Source: Kalaharituber pfeilii
Taxonomy: Eukaryota > Ascomycota > Pezizomycetes > Pezizales > Pezizaceae
Reading direction: 5' to 3'
DNA: 64,000 nucleotides
Assembly: GCA_015179045.1 (NCBI GenBank)
Contig: WHUZ01000003.1
Coordinates: forward strand, 1,426,001 to 1,490,000
In this document: positions 36,360-46,069 of the stretch, piece by piece
Numbering within the stretch: the stretch's first letter is position 1
Layout: every line of letters starts with the position of its first letter
The notes under the pieces: generated by a model
Seen by the model: the letters and a program-made list of their open reading frames with translations, nothing else
Told to the model about the DNA's origin: nothing
Database searches by the model: none
Program-made: the position numbers and the translations under genes

Positions 36360-37277
36360 TTACAACCAAGAGCACTGAATTCTGAACCGGCCTTCTGCTA
36401 TTGTGCCACCAAGAGCTGCATATGCAGCAGGAGAGAGGTCGAGATCACCAGCAACCTGTAAACTCATTAGCAATACATCATTACTGCCCTTTCTATGGTT
36501 GATACTTACGCAAACTGGGCACCTGTCAACAACCTTAATGACCGTTGGATTCTTTCCTTCTCTAGTGCAAAGAATTTGCTTGCCGCAAAGAGGGTTCAAG
36601 TTGGGATTGCCAGGGTTCTTTGGATCCATCACTTGGTAGGAGATAGCGGCAATCATGTCCGTAGATTTATTATCCCATCCGCAAGATCCAAGGCCTGGGT
36701 CGAAGTAGGTAGCATCTCCCTCCCATTCAAAATCAACCTTAACGTCAATCTCAATGACAGGTTTCTCCTCCGCTTTGGGCTTCTCCACTGGAGGTGTAGT
36801 AACTGGAGGCGCGACGCTGGTTGAAGTCTTAGGAGGCGGTGGCGGTGGAGTAGTGGTGGTCCGTTCTGGCTCTGGGGTCGATGTAGGGGTTGGCGCTTCC
36901 GAGGTAGAGGACTCCTCCTCAGAAGTGGTTGAGCTCTCTGTAGTGGAAGTAGAATGCTCCTCACTGCTTGAGCTCTCTGTTGTGCTAGAGGACGAGGTAG
37001 TAGAGGTGGTCGAGGTAGTAGAGGTGGTCGAGGGAGTAGTAACGGTGGTGGAAGTCCTTGATTTCTTCTTGGTTGTGGTAGTTACTGATGTCTCCTTTGG
37101 AGGGTCGACGTAGGCCGTGTGGGTAACACCAACAACCTTGACTCGGGTGTGTGTCTGGTAAACAACAATAATCTTCAAGGCGGGATCAGGCACAGCCTCT
37201 GGGAGTGGTGCCGCTACGACGGAGCCAGCTAAAGCGAACAAAGCGCTGATTGCCAAAATGCTGTTGAAAGGCCTCAT
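36360..37277 (-). CDS. Secreted Thr/Ser-rich protein with double-psi beta-barrel (barwin/RlpA/expansin-like) domain
   Basis: Minus-strand exons 37277-36510 and 36455-36360 encode 287 aa. The 54-nt intron (GTAAGT...TTTACAG) is in frame without a stop, so the unspliced frame also stays open (305 aa). Splicing restores the usual VVDRCPVC-(A)GDLDLSPAAYAALG junction. The first 22 residues form a classic signal peptide ending GSVVAA. A Thr/Ser-rich linker of about 90 residues and a Pro-rich stretch follow, likely O-glycosylated. The C-terminal 100 residues are a barwin-like barrel: GDATYFDPGLGSCGW, the CGKQI segment and VVDRCPVC are its hallmarks. Related fungal proteins are extracellular or wall-associated and are often induced during development or interaction with hosts; the biochemical role is unclear. 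No C-terminal GPI signal is visible. Confidence 0.9.
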   Translation of the reverse strand: MRPFNSILAISALFALAGSVVAAPLPEAVPDPALKIIVVYQTHTRVKVVGVTHTAYVDPPKETSVTTTTKKKSRTSTTVTTPSTTSTTSTTSTTSSSSTTESSSSEEHSTSTTESSTTSEEESSTSEAPTPTSTPEPERTTTTPPPPPPKTSTSVAPPVTTPPVEKPKAEEKPVIEIDVKVDFEWEGDATYFDPGLGSCGWDNKSTDMIAAISYQVMDPKNPGNPNLNPLCGKQILCTREGKNPTVIKVVDRCPVCVSINHRKGSNDVLLMSLQVAGDLDLSPAAYAALGGTIAEGRFRIQCSWL

Positions 37278-39983
37278 TTTTGTGCTTTTCCGCTGTGAAT
37301 ATTGATTTTATGTAAAGATAAAAGGACAGTGAAAAGTCGGAACTTGGAGAGAAGGATTGAGTCGACTAGAAGCCCAGAGGGATCACAAGACGTATGAAAG
37401 GAGGGTACGATCAGAAATCAAGAAGGCCCACTGCGGGTTCGAAAGGGTAGAACTTGAAGGACTGAATGGCCGCTTCGGGCCGTTGCAGATGGGTTTTGGG
37501 TGCTGAAGAGCAGTGTCGTCGACTCGTAAGGAGTGTCAGCGTGCGTGAACGCAGCGATTTGCAGGTGCAGGGTGGGGAGGGGGAGGAGGAAAGCACCTGG
37601 CGGGAGGAGGGGGTCTGGAAGCTTTTTGTAGGGCTCTGGGGACCGAACGTGGCCCACCAGCGCTATGGACGAAACGGGCTGCCCCATCCCGTCGTACGGC
37701 ATCGCCTGGCGGAAGCGAATTCTTGGTGAAGTGCGGCAGCGCCGCAGGCTCCTCGGTGTCTTGGGATGCAAATTTTCTCCGGCATGCTGAGATGGGCCAG
37801 CCAGCTCTAGGCCTGCGCCTGCTGTTTGCGGTTGCGTGCCTGGCTGCGGTCTGCCGCCCCCTTGATTAGCGGTACTTGCTTCCAGGTTACTCCGTACTGC
37901 TGTGCTGACTGCTGGAGGCCAATTCCCATTCTTTTATTCTTTATGGCAGGGTTACAAATGCACCTCATCTCGCCCAACCATGCAATGCTGTCGCTCCCAC
38001 GCCAGTGAGCGCTCAGGGGCAGAAAATTAAACAGGTGTAGTTGGTTGAAACAGGCGGATGATGTGGAACCGCCTATACCAGTTGAAGTATGGCCAATCAG
38101 AAAAGAGCTAGCGGCCACTCGTAGCGAAGATCCTCCAGGAACAGAAAGTAACATTTTGAAGTAGAGAAACTTTGTACAGCCCCAAAATCAATTTCCCCAG
38201 GGACCTCTGGCTGGCTGGTACCGGGCACAGATAACAGCACCAATTACTTTGTCTAATTGGCAGCAAATAGGCCATATTTTCTGAATTTAGCACTTGAAGA
38301 TCTCTTTGAGAAGTCTGTTCCTGGGTTCGAGACTGCCGTTCCTGCAAGCTCGACTGTTCCTGTACAGAGCAAACGCATGTTAGTGCAAGCTCAGGTACCG
38401 CAAATCGCGCAGCCAAGTAGCGAGGAAGAACCTCGCGAAGACGCGATAAAGATTGGTTAAAAAGGAAGGAAAAAGAGGGGAAAAAGGAAGGAAAAAGAGG
38501 GGAAAAAATCGTTGTGAGTACAAAGATACAGGGGAAAATATTACATCACGGTCTGTGTCCACACAGCTTTGGCCGCATGACGGTGTGTAACCTGCAATAT
38601 ACTACACCGAGCAGAAACCCCTTCCTTGTTCACTTACGTGGCGAGCCTCTATGCACTCCCATTCTGCAGCACTGGGAAGGGCCGTCACAATTCGTTTGAA
38701 GTGGCTGCTGTATTACTCACCTTGTAGGCACAATGTAGCGGGAAATTAATAAATACCACATTATCTAAAATTTTTCTGGGTGCAAACGTGCAACTTAATC
38801 CTCCGGCAAATGCTTCCTTTTGCCTAGAACAGGTCACTGAAAGCTCACAGGGTAGAGTAGCACAAATGATCCCAGTCAGAGACGAAAGTTTTTCCCCGTC
38901 AACCACAGTGCTGGATTGTGAGTGTGTATCACGTATGCCATATACAACCGGATCATCATATGCAAGCAGCTGTAAAGGGAGATAATACCACCAGTCTACT
39001 CCCATTACAGTACTCACGCAGGCCTCGAATAATGCTTCATCGGCGACTATTATGATAGCCTAGTCTTCACTCAGAATTCCATACCGTTTCTGCCGGAACA
39101 TATCTAGGGTACCATGAAACAATTGAAAAGCATGTTGAAAAATGCTCCATTGCATGGTTACAGTGAGCAACAAAGGTATTCCATTCCTATCGATGTCTAC
39201 CTCTTTATTGTTGATACCGAGGGGTAATGAGCAGTGCAGAGACAGATTGTTTCCAGAATCGCTCGTTATCAGCAATGACGGGATGGTCTGCTAAACCCCG
39301 GTTTTAGAAGATGATTCTTGTACAGCATCCCTCTGTCTGATGTTTTGTACCTTGCAAGGGTTTTTGTTGAGACTGGGTGTATGTGAGGCCTCACAGGTTT
39401 GAATTGGTCATGATATTGAGTGCTTTAAACCCATGTACATTGAGAGCGCAAAAATCAGATTTTTGCTACAGAACATGCAAGTATAGTTGAGTGACGTTGC
39501 ACCGTAAGGATCTTGTCATATAAAAAGAATTCTAGTATGAATGCATAGCTCGAGGGCAAGAATCATAAGAGTAGCGGAGAGTCTGGTTGTGGTGTCGGGT
39601 GGGACCTCTGTAAACCTTGTTCAAAGTCTCATGACTTACTGTACCAAAAAATTTGTCGAACAGTTTTAAAATGGTTTAGTGCAATTAGTCTTTCATATGT
39701 GTTTCGCTAGTCACGTGCCCAGTCGCTACCCTCGGGCCTCATACCCTAAGTGCTACAGTTCAAAAGAGTGACGAGAAGTCGTTGCATGATAGAAATCTTC
39801 ATTCATACTTAGCGAGTATTAATGGAATAGTTATCAGAGACGTAGGTGCCAAGAGGTACTCACTTATATGTAAGTATGCTAACGGATCTGGTAAACGCAG
39901 AGAGTTACCGTCTGCTAGGTCAAAAAGACACTTGACTAGCGATGCTCGCTAGTCCTCTGCGTATGATAGCTCATAGCACTCAT
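37278..39983. other. Promoter of barwin-like gene, then gene-free AT-rich DNA
   Basis: The first several hundred bases are the presumed promoter of the minus-strand secreted-protein gene. The rest has short frames only; none shows domain motifs or splice continuity. Confidence 0.5.
38459..38502. repeat. Purine-only 22-bp tandem duplication
   Basis: Two adjacent identical 22-bp units composed only of A and G (AAAAAGGAAGGAAAAAGAGG followed by GG) are read directly. Confidence 0.85.
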
Positions 39984-40097
39984 TTATGCGACTGCGATGC
40001 CGCCGACCACCGTCGGCTCGCATATCGCTTGCGTCGCATATGCGCGCGTGCATCCACCGACCGCCCGCCCTACGGTTGCGGTGAACCCGTAACATTT
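39984..40097 (+). repeat. Truncated copy of the miniature inverted-repeat element at 41.7 kb
   Basis: This segment matches 41727-41841 almost throughout, including CGCATATGCGCGCGTGCATC and the terminal GGTGAACC. The left inverted repeat present at 41646 is absent here. It is thus a 5'-deleted or diverged family member in the same orientation. Confidence 0.7.
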
Positions 40098-41645
40098 ACA
40101 GATGCTCGTTGTACTCTACATGTATCATACGTGTACATTTGAACAGACCCCTCAGGACACTTTGCCCTTAATAAAGGAGAAACCCTTTAATATATCCTGC
40201 AGCAAAAGCAAAAACGTTTAAAATACCCATCATATCATTAAAATAGTAACAACATCATCTTGGCATGGCTTCCTAAGAGCAGCGATATATGCATGTTCAG
40301 CAAATGCGTCAGGTTCTAAGAAACTAGCAATATACCTCATTTTTTAATGTGTTCGACCTAATGCCACTAGGTTAGTGGTGAGCAGTTAAGCAGAAGCTTG
40401 AAACAGAGCAGCGAAAGTAGTGAGTACGAGTAGGAGTGGTAACAGCTGGAGTAGTTAGTAGTACCTGCAGCACGCAAACCTGGAGTTGAACAGCAATAAG
40501 CTGAATAATAGGAATGACTCTAGTGGGGGATGCGGTGGAGCCCTTCGGGTTGAATTTTGTATCACTGGAGTAACTGGAAGTGTCTGGAAGAAAGATGGTG
40601 GCTTCCACAGAAGCCTCTACACCTACAGAAGCTTGATTCGGAACCAGTTGAGCCGGAATTAGAGTTCTTGGGGTCAGAATCGGAGGTTGACGAGGTTGGG
40701 GCAGCCATTCTAGTGCAAGAAATGGAATTTTGACTATATATTTGAAGGTGCGTATAGTGCCGTACCGCAGATCTTGAGCTTCTGTTAATCCATGTATGTT
40801 ATAGTACAGTGTTTGGAGATATCATTGTGAGTAGTACTATGATAGTGGAGGTGCTGTATCATGGGTATGAGCTTATGGGAGCCGAAGGGGGTTATTTTGT
40901 AGAGGTGATGAGATGTATAAAATTGTAGATGCTGAAAAGATAGCCTTTTCATTATTTTTTCTTCAGATTCGAAATCAGTTCACTTGGTTTAGCCTATATT
41001 CAATTTAATGTATATGTAGCTCATATAACCTGAAGATAATATAAAATACAGTCTCTAGACAAAAGTCTTGGTAACGACATTTTTCTTGGCACATCGAAAT
41101 GCTTTTAATAAAGTCTACGACCTTCATATCTCTACCATACAACCTATTATTATAGAACTTGCACCTATGATTTATGCAGCTTTATCAAAAGTATCTAAAA
41201 AATTTGCAGAAGTACTTGGAATAGCTATAGCTAGGTTATCATTAACAGGACTTACTAATAGTATTTTTTTTTATATATACTAGGCTCTATAATAACTTAG
41301 CTTTTTATAAGAAGATTTTTTTTATACTAAATTACTTCTACTATAAAAATACATACTGACTTAAATCTATTTGATTTTAATAATTTTTCTATAATGTTAT
41401 CTCTTGGGTGGGCAAAACCTCACTAAATTCGATGCACTAGTTTCACTGTATGGCGTCCAGCCAGGAGGGTCTGTGTACTATCATATTCATTACTTCGACT
41501 GACCTCAAGTAATGGTACGTATATGCCAGTGCACACATCTCAAGCACAGGAACAGCGCATATCTATCAAATGTCTTTTTGTCTGCTAGATAAAATGTTCT
41601 CCAAGTTATTTATTACAGTGCTTGAGAGGAAGGTCAATGCACTTG
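40098..41645. other. Gene-free AT-rich DNA between two repeat copies
   Basis: A minus-strand stretch from about 40710 to 40372 begins MAAPTSSTSDSDPKNSNSGS and continues in a shifted frame, which could be the start of a decayed retroelement or host gene. The frame at 41068-41283 has no recognised pattern. Neither is supported as a gene. Confidence 0.35.
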
Positions 41646-41841
41646 TTGTTACGGGTTCACCGCGACCGTAATGTGGGCGGCCTGCGAAAAATGCAAGCGC
41701 ATACGAAATGCGCATATGCGACGTAGGCGACATGCGACTGCCACGCCGCCTACCACCGTCGGTTCGCATATCGCTCGCGTCGCATATGCGCGCGTGCATC
41801 CACCGACCGCCCACCCTAAAGTTGCAGTGAACCTGCAACAA
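41646..41841. mobile_element. MITE-like miniature element with about 35-bp terminal inverted repeats
   Basis: The left end TTGTTACGGGTTCACCGCGA and the reverse complement of the right end (TTGTTGCAGGTTCACTGCAA) align over about 35 bp, both continuing to GTGGGCGG. The element is about 196 bp, has no coding capacity, and its interior is rich in CGCATATGCG palindromes. A second, truncated copy lies at 39984-40097. No clear target-site duplication was found. Family assignment is not possible by eye. Confidence 0.7.
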
Positions 41842-42578
41842 GAATACTTATAGTTTGCAATTTTCTTACACTAGAACAATAATCCTTTCTACTATTCTAT
41901 AACCAGAATTATGAAGTTTGAAGTATGTTCTATTCTTAAAAAATTTTACCACTAGAAATATAATTCTAATAATAGAAATTTATAGGCTTTCAACATATAG
42001 TAATATATAAAAATAATTTACCAGTTACTAGATCTTTTCCTAAAGACTACACTCAACTCTTTTGCACTTACATTATATCTTCCTGTACCACATACACTAT
42101 ACTATCTCTAGTTCAAGTAGCAGGCTAATTGGGTTGCTTGTCCTTGAGATATTGCAATTTTTGTGAATAAGAACAGCGTCAGATCGCAATTACTAAGACT
42201 TTTGGCTAGGGACTGTAAGTATCTGCATTTCCGGGTAAGGAATGGTGTGAAATACCCTGGTCGCTTCCTATTCGCAGATCATATCCTATCCAGTACTGGT
42301 ACATAATCAATTTGGACACCATATCACGAAATTTGGACTACCTAGTCTCATGGCTATCGACAGCCAAGCATACGAAAATATGCTAGTTTCTGCTGAATAC
42401 TGCATGACGCATAAATATGCATTTTTAAATATTTATTTTTCTGTCTTCGTAAAGGATTTCTCCTCATAAAGATACAGCGCATAAATCTAATATGCACAGA
42501 TTTTCCCTTGATGCTTCGCATATAACTTGGCGGCGCTGACTAAGTCTGGTTACAGACTACTGTCTCCTGACGAATTTG

Positions 42579-42648
42579 TAGTCTCATGCCAAGACCCTCT
42601 AGGCTGCGAAAGCCAAAGCCGAGCGCAGCGAGGGTCTTGATTCTTATG
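42579..42648 (+). repeat. Left 70-bp terminal inverted repeat
   Basis: It starts TAGTCTCATGCC. It contains an internal hairpin: CAAGACCCTC at 42590-42599 pairs with GAGGGTCTTG at 42630-42639, with GCTGCG/CGCAGC pairing inside. It is identical to the right TIR. Confidence 0.9.
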
Positions 42649-42871
42649 TATTTTTTTGTTAGCTAATTTGAATCTAAGCACCCCTCCTGCAAATGGGACG
42701 CAAAGTTCGTCTAAGTAGACAAGTAACCATGCCAACGCGGCTACCTTGGCCCACATAGATCCAAGCAGCCCACCCTAGATCTAAGTACATAGCCAAGTGC
42801 CTACCTCTACATCCACAACAATCATCACATCACATCATATCACTTCTAATTAATTGTCAATATTTTAAAAC

Positions 42872-42934
42872 ATGAGTACCCTCCTAGAAGAGCTACATCA
42901 ACCATCTATAGAGACTCTTTTGGCCAGTCTATAG
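42872..42934 (+). other. Short 20-codon open frame inside the element
   Basis: ATG at 42872 opens a 20-residue frame (starting MSTLLEELHQPS) that stops at TAG just before the left array. It may be the severed N-terminus of an ancestral element gene; no homology is claimed. Confidence 0.25.
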
Positions 42935-42944
42935 GGGGGTCTGC

Positions 42945-43470
42945 TGCAGCAAAGTTACTACTTTGCTGCGTCTAAGCACTGCTTTGCTGCGTCTAAGTAC
43001 TATCTCTCTTCATTTTTAACAATGTTTTATATTTTATTTATTTAAAAAATATATAATTATCCGTCTAAGTACTACTTTGCTGCGTCGAAGCACTGCTTGG
43101 TTGCGTCGAAGTACTGCTTTGCTGCGTCTAAGTACTACTTTGCTGCGTCGAAGCACTGCTTTGCTGCGTCTAAGTACTATCTCTCTTCATTTTTAACAAT
43201 GTTTTATATTTTATTTATTTAGAAAATATATAATCATCCGTCTAAGTACTGCTTTGCTGCGTCGAAGCACTGCTTTGCTGCGTCTAAGTACTACTTTGCT
43301 GCGTCTAAGCACTGCTTTGCTGCGTCTAAGTACTATCTCTCTTCATTTTTAACAATGTTTTATATTTTATTTATTTAGAAAATATATAATCATCCGTCTA
43401 AGTACTACTTTGCTGCGTCGAAGCACTGCTTTGCTGCGTCCAAGCACTGCTTTGCTGCGTCGAAGCACGG
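42945..43470 (-). repeat. Left array of the 21-bp unit, minus orientation
   Basis: About a dozen 21-bp units read here as the reverse complement of the right-hand array (core AAGCACTGCTTTGCTGCGTC). They are broken by three copies of an AT-rich spacer of about 70 bp at roughly 42998-43066, 43168-43241 and 43330-43398. At the outer edge GCAGCAAAGT (42945-42954) faces ACTTTGCTGC (42960-42969), a head-to-head junction. Confidence 0.9.
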
Positions 43471-43507
43471 CTAGGCAACCAGCGGCGGGAAAAGCAAGCA
43501 GTCAATA

Positions 43508-43885
43508 ATGAACCCAGCCATTACTGACTGTCTCATAGATGGACTGGGAAGAGAAGAGATACATATAGATGAGTGGGGAGAAGAATATGGATTGATATTG
43601 GGAGACGAATATGTGGAGATGTTGGAAACTGATGAGGCCGGCTTGGTTACTAAAGCAAGAAAGCTCAATGGTGGGAATAAGCAAGGCAGATGGGTAGAAC
43701 AGCATGAGGTACGAGTGTTAAGAAGAGAGGCATATACACTATACAAGAAAAAGAAGGATAAGGTCCGGCCAGTGAGCGTCCTGAAGTCGTTTTCTGCGAG
43801 TTGTCTTGTTGCGAGTTGTATTGCGAGGTCTATTGCGAGGTCTATGGCCAAAACGGCGAGTTATCCTAAGAGTCCGTGTTGCTGA
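43508..43885 (+). CDS. Hypothetical 125-aa ORF in the single-copy core of the element
   Basis: This frame lies between the two inverted arrays and is the only complete single-copy ORF in the element. The first 90 residues look like real protein: an acidic segment (EEIHIDEWGEEYGLILGDEY), then mixed helix, then a basic YKKKKDKVRPV stretch. After that the translation degenerates into repeated CIARSIARSMAK-like residues, suggesting the true C-terminus is lost. The YK..DKVRPV stretch recalls linkers in fungal retrotransposon polyproteins, but this is a weak resemblance. I do not recognise a family. The position suggests remains of an element-encoded protein or a captured fragment. Confidence 0.4.
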   Translation: MNPAITDCLIDGLGREEIHIDEWGEEYGLILGDEYVEMLETDEAGLVTKARKLNGGNKQGRWVEQHEVRVLRREAYTLYKKKKDKVRPVSVLKSFSASCLVASCIARSIARSMAKTASYPKSPCC

Positions 43886-43904
43886 AGAAGATAGGTGCGG
43901 TAAG

Positions 43905-45175
43905 ACGCAGCAAAGCAGTGCTTAGACGCAGCAAAGTAGTACTTAGACGCAGCAAAGCAGTACTTAGACGCAGCAAAGCAGTGCTTCGACGCAGCAAAGC
44001 AGTACTTCGACGCAGCAAAGTAGTACTTAGACGGATGATTATATATTTTCTAAATAAATAAAATATAAAACATTGTTAAAAATGAAGAGAGATAGTACTT
44101 AGACGCAGCAAAGCAGTGCTTCGACGCAGCAAAGCAGTGCTTCGACGCAGCAAAGCAGTGCTTCGACGCAGCAAAGCAGTGCTTCGACGCAGCAAAGCAG
44201 TGCTTCGACGCAGCAAAGCAGTGCTTCGACGCAGCAAAGCAGTGCTTAGACGCAACCAAGCAGTGCTTCGACGCAGCAAAGTAGTACTTAGACGGATGAT
44301 TATATATTTTTTAAATAAATAAAATATAAAACATTGTTAAAAATGAAGAGAGATAGTACTTAGACGCAGCAAAGCAGTGCTTAGACGCAGCAAAGTAGTA
44401 CTTAGACGCAGCAAAGCAGTGCTTCGACGCAGCAAAGTAGTACTTAGACGCAGCAAAGCAGTACTTCGACGCAACCAAGCAGTGCTTCGACGCAGCAAAG
44501 TAGTACTTAGACGGATAATTATATATTTTTTAAATAAATAAAATATAAAACATTGTTAAAAATGAAGAGAGATAGTACTTAGACGCAGCAAAGCAGTGCT
44601 TAGACGCAGCAAAGTAGTACTTAGACGCAGCAAAGCAGTACTTCGACGCAACCAAGCAGTACTTCGACGCAACCAAGCAGTGCTTCGACGCAGCAAAGTA
44701 GTACTTAGACGGATAATTATATATTTTTTAAATAAATAAAATATAAAACATTGTTCAAAATGAAGAGAGATAGTACTTAGACGCAGCAAAGTAGTACTTA
44801 GACGCAGCAAAGTAGTACTTAGACGCAGCAAAGTAGTACTTAGACGCAGCAAAGTAGTACTTAGACGCAGCAAAGTAGTACTTAGACGCAGCAAAGTAGT
44901 ACTTAGACGCAGCAAAGTAGTACTTAGACGCAGCAAAGTAGTACTTAGACGCAGCAAAGTAGTACTTAGACGCAGCAAAGTAGTACTTAGACGCAGCAAA
45001 GCAGTGCTTCGACGCAGCAAAGCAGTACTTAGACGCAACCAAGCAGTGCTTCGACGCAGCAAAGCAGTGCTTAGACGCAGCAAGGCAGTGCTTCTACGCA
45101 GCAAAGCAGTACTTAGACGCAGCAAAGTAGTATTTCGACGCAACCAAGCAGTGCGCAACCAAGCAGTACTTCGAC
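43905..45175 (+). repeat. Right array of the 21-bp unit, plus orientation, with higher-order structure
   Basis: Roughly 45-48 tandem units of 21 bp (GACGCAGCAAAGCAGTGC plus three bases), with four AT-rich spacers of about 70 bp at about 44033-44101, 44293-44361, 44513-44580 and 44709-44778. Spacing between spacers falls from 260 to 220 to about 197 bp. The unit length is a multiple of three, so all frames stay open as heptapeptide repeats (for example LRRSKAV); these ORFs are not genes. Each unit contains an 11-bp palindrome AAGCAGTGCTT or its variant AAGTAGTACTT. About eleven consecutive units at 44770-45000 all carry the second form. Confidence 0.9.
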
Positions 45176-45191
45176 ACAACCAGCCAGTTTG

Positions 45192-45709
45192 TCAACAGTG
45201 CAAAAAAGCTGATTTTATATCATCTAAGGAGATGGGTTTGGGGGTAGAAAAGAGAAATAAAAACTGGAGACTTCCATGGGAGCATGAAAGTCTAAAAAGA
45301 GTAGAAGCTGCTGGGTGCATGATCGACGAAGGGCCTGAGAACTCCGGAAAAGATGTCCTTGGTCCAGATCTAAGCAACGATGCTCCGTATAGTGACAACC
45401 TATTCATAAAAATTGACTATAATGACCGGAATAAAAGGGAAAGACGAGCAACAAGAGTAAAGCAAGCAGAGAGCATAGCGGAGGATCTATATAAGATTAA
45501 GCTAAAAAAATTGGCAAGCTGGTATACCATGGGATCTATCCAGAGGCAGAGGTGTCATGTGTGTTGTAGCTACTGGAGCAGGTAAAACTATGATAGCTGT
45601 CATGTATGCAGCATTATTTGGATCTAGTCATATCCAAGTCCTCTTCATCTCTTCCTTAATAGCACTTATAGTTATAGGTAAAGGATGTAGCCAAACATTA
45701 TGAATTACA
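45192..45709 (+). pseudogene. Frame-shifted coding relic with RecQ/DEAD-like P-loop
   Basis: After the array a frame reads ADFISSKEMGLGVEKRNK, then a charged region with NDRNKRERRATRVKQAES, and stops at 45585. Shifting by one base near 45550 gives VVATGAGKTMIAVMYAALFG followed by VLFISSLIALIV, up to a stop at about 45702. TGAGKT at 45572-45589 with a following hydrophobic LIAL block fits Walker A and motif Ia of RecQ-like superfamily 2 helicases found in fungal mobile DNA. The remainder of a helicase is missing. It is a fragment and certainly not functional as it stands. Confidence 0.5.
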
Positions 45710-45953
45710 ACTAATAAAGATAAGTTACACATTATGTATTAGGATCCATGAGTTCAAGTTCAGGTTAGATTTATAAGGGTAAAGGAGTTATGAAGAGGTT
45801 GGTGGTTGATTGTTGTATTCTGGATGTGGGAGAATGGTATTTTGTATGTGTGTAGATCTATCTAGACAAACTGTGGCTAGGTAGGTGTGCTTAGCTCTAA
45901 CATGCACTTGGCTAGGTAACCTAGTTGCTAGGCAACCAAAAGTGCCTTGCCAA

Positions 45954-46023
45954 CATAAGAATCAAGACCCTCGCTGCGCTCGGCTTTGGCTTTCGCAGCC
46001 TAGAGGGTCTTGGCATGAGACTA
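45954..46023 (-). repeat. Right 70-bp terminal inverted repeat
   Basis: Exact reverse complement of the left TIR, ending GGCATGAGACTA at 46023 and followed directly by the target duplicate ACGAATTTG. Confidence 0.9.
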
Positions 46024-46069
46024 ACGAATTTGGTCATTTTGTTTCTAAATTACAGCCCGAAAATGAGAG

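Larger units (their letters stand above)
42570..46032. mobile_element. TIR-bounded DNA element (3.44 kb) with 9-bp target-site duplication, MULE-like
   Basis: Two 70-bp terminal inverted repeats, 42579-42648 and 45954-46023, are identical base for base when one is reverse-complemented. They are flanked on the outside by the same 9-mer ACGAATTTG (42570-42578 and 46024-46032). A 9-bp duplication with long TIRs is the hallmark of Mutator-like elements; no transposase motif could be recognised, so the superfamily is inferred. The interior contains, in order, a short frame (42872-42934), an array of a 21-bp unit in minus orientation, a single-copy core with a 125-codon ORF, a much longer array in plus orientation, and a frame-shifted coding relic with a helicase-like P-loop. 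Identical TIRs suggest recent movement; the broken relic suggests a non-autonomous copy. Confidence 0.85.

Noticed and set aside
38330..38345. GGTTCGAGACT, similar to a tRNA B box
   Set aside because: No matching A box or cloverleaf arms at the right distance; no tRNA or rRNA gene was recognised anywhere in the window.
42945..45175. CRISPR-like array
   Set aside because: Units are contiguous 21-bp tandem copies without unique spacers, and the AT-rich interruptions are themselves repeats. The organism is eukaryotic.
44556..45179. Long open frames (up to 207 codons) across the 21-bp arrays on both strands
   Set aside because: The unit length is a multiple of three and contains no stop in several frames, so every frame stays open by arithmetic. 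Translations are pure heptapeptide repeats with no other protein features.
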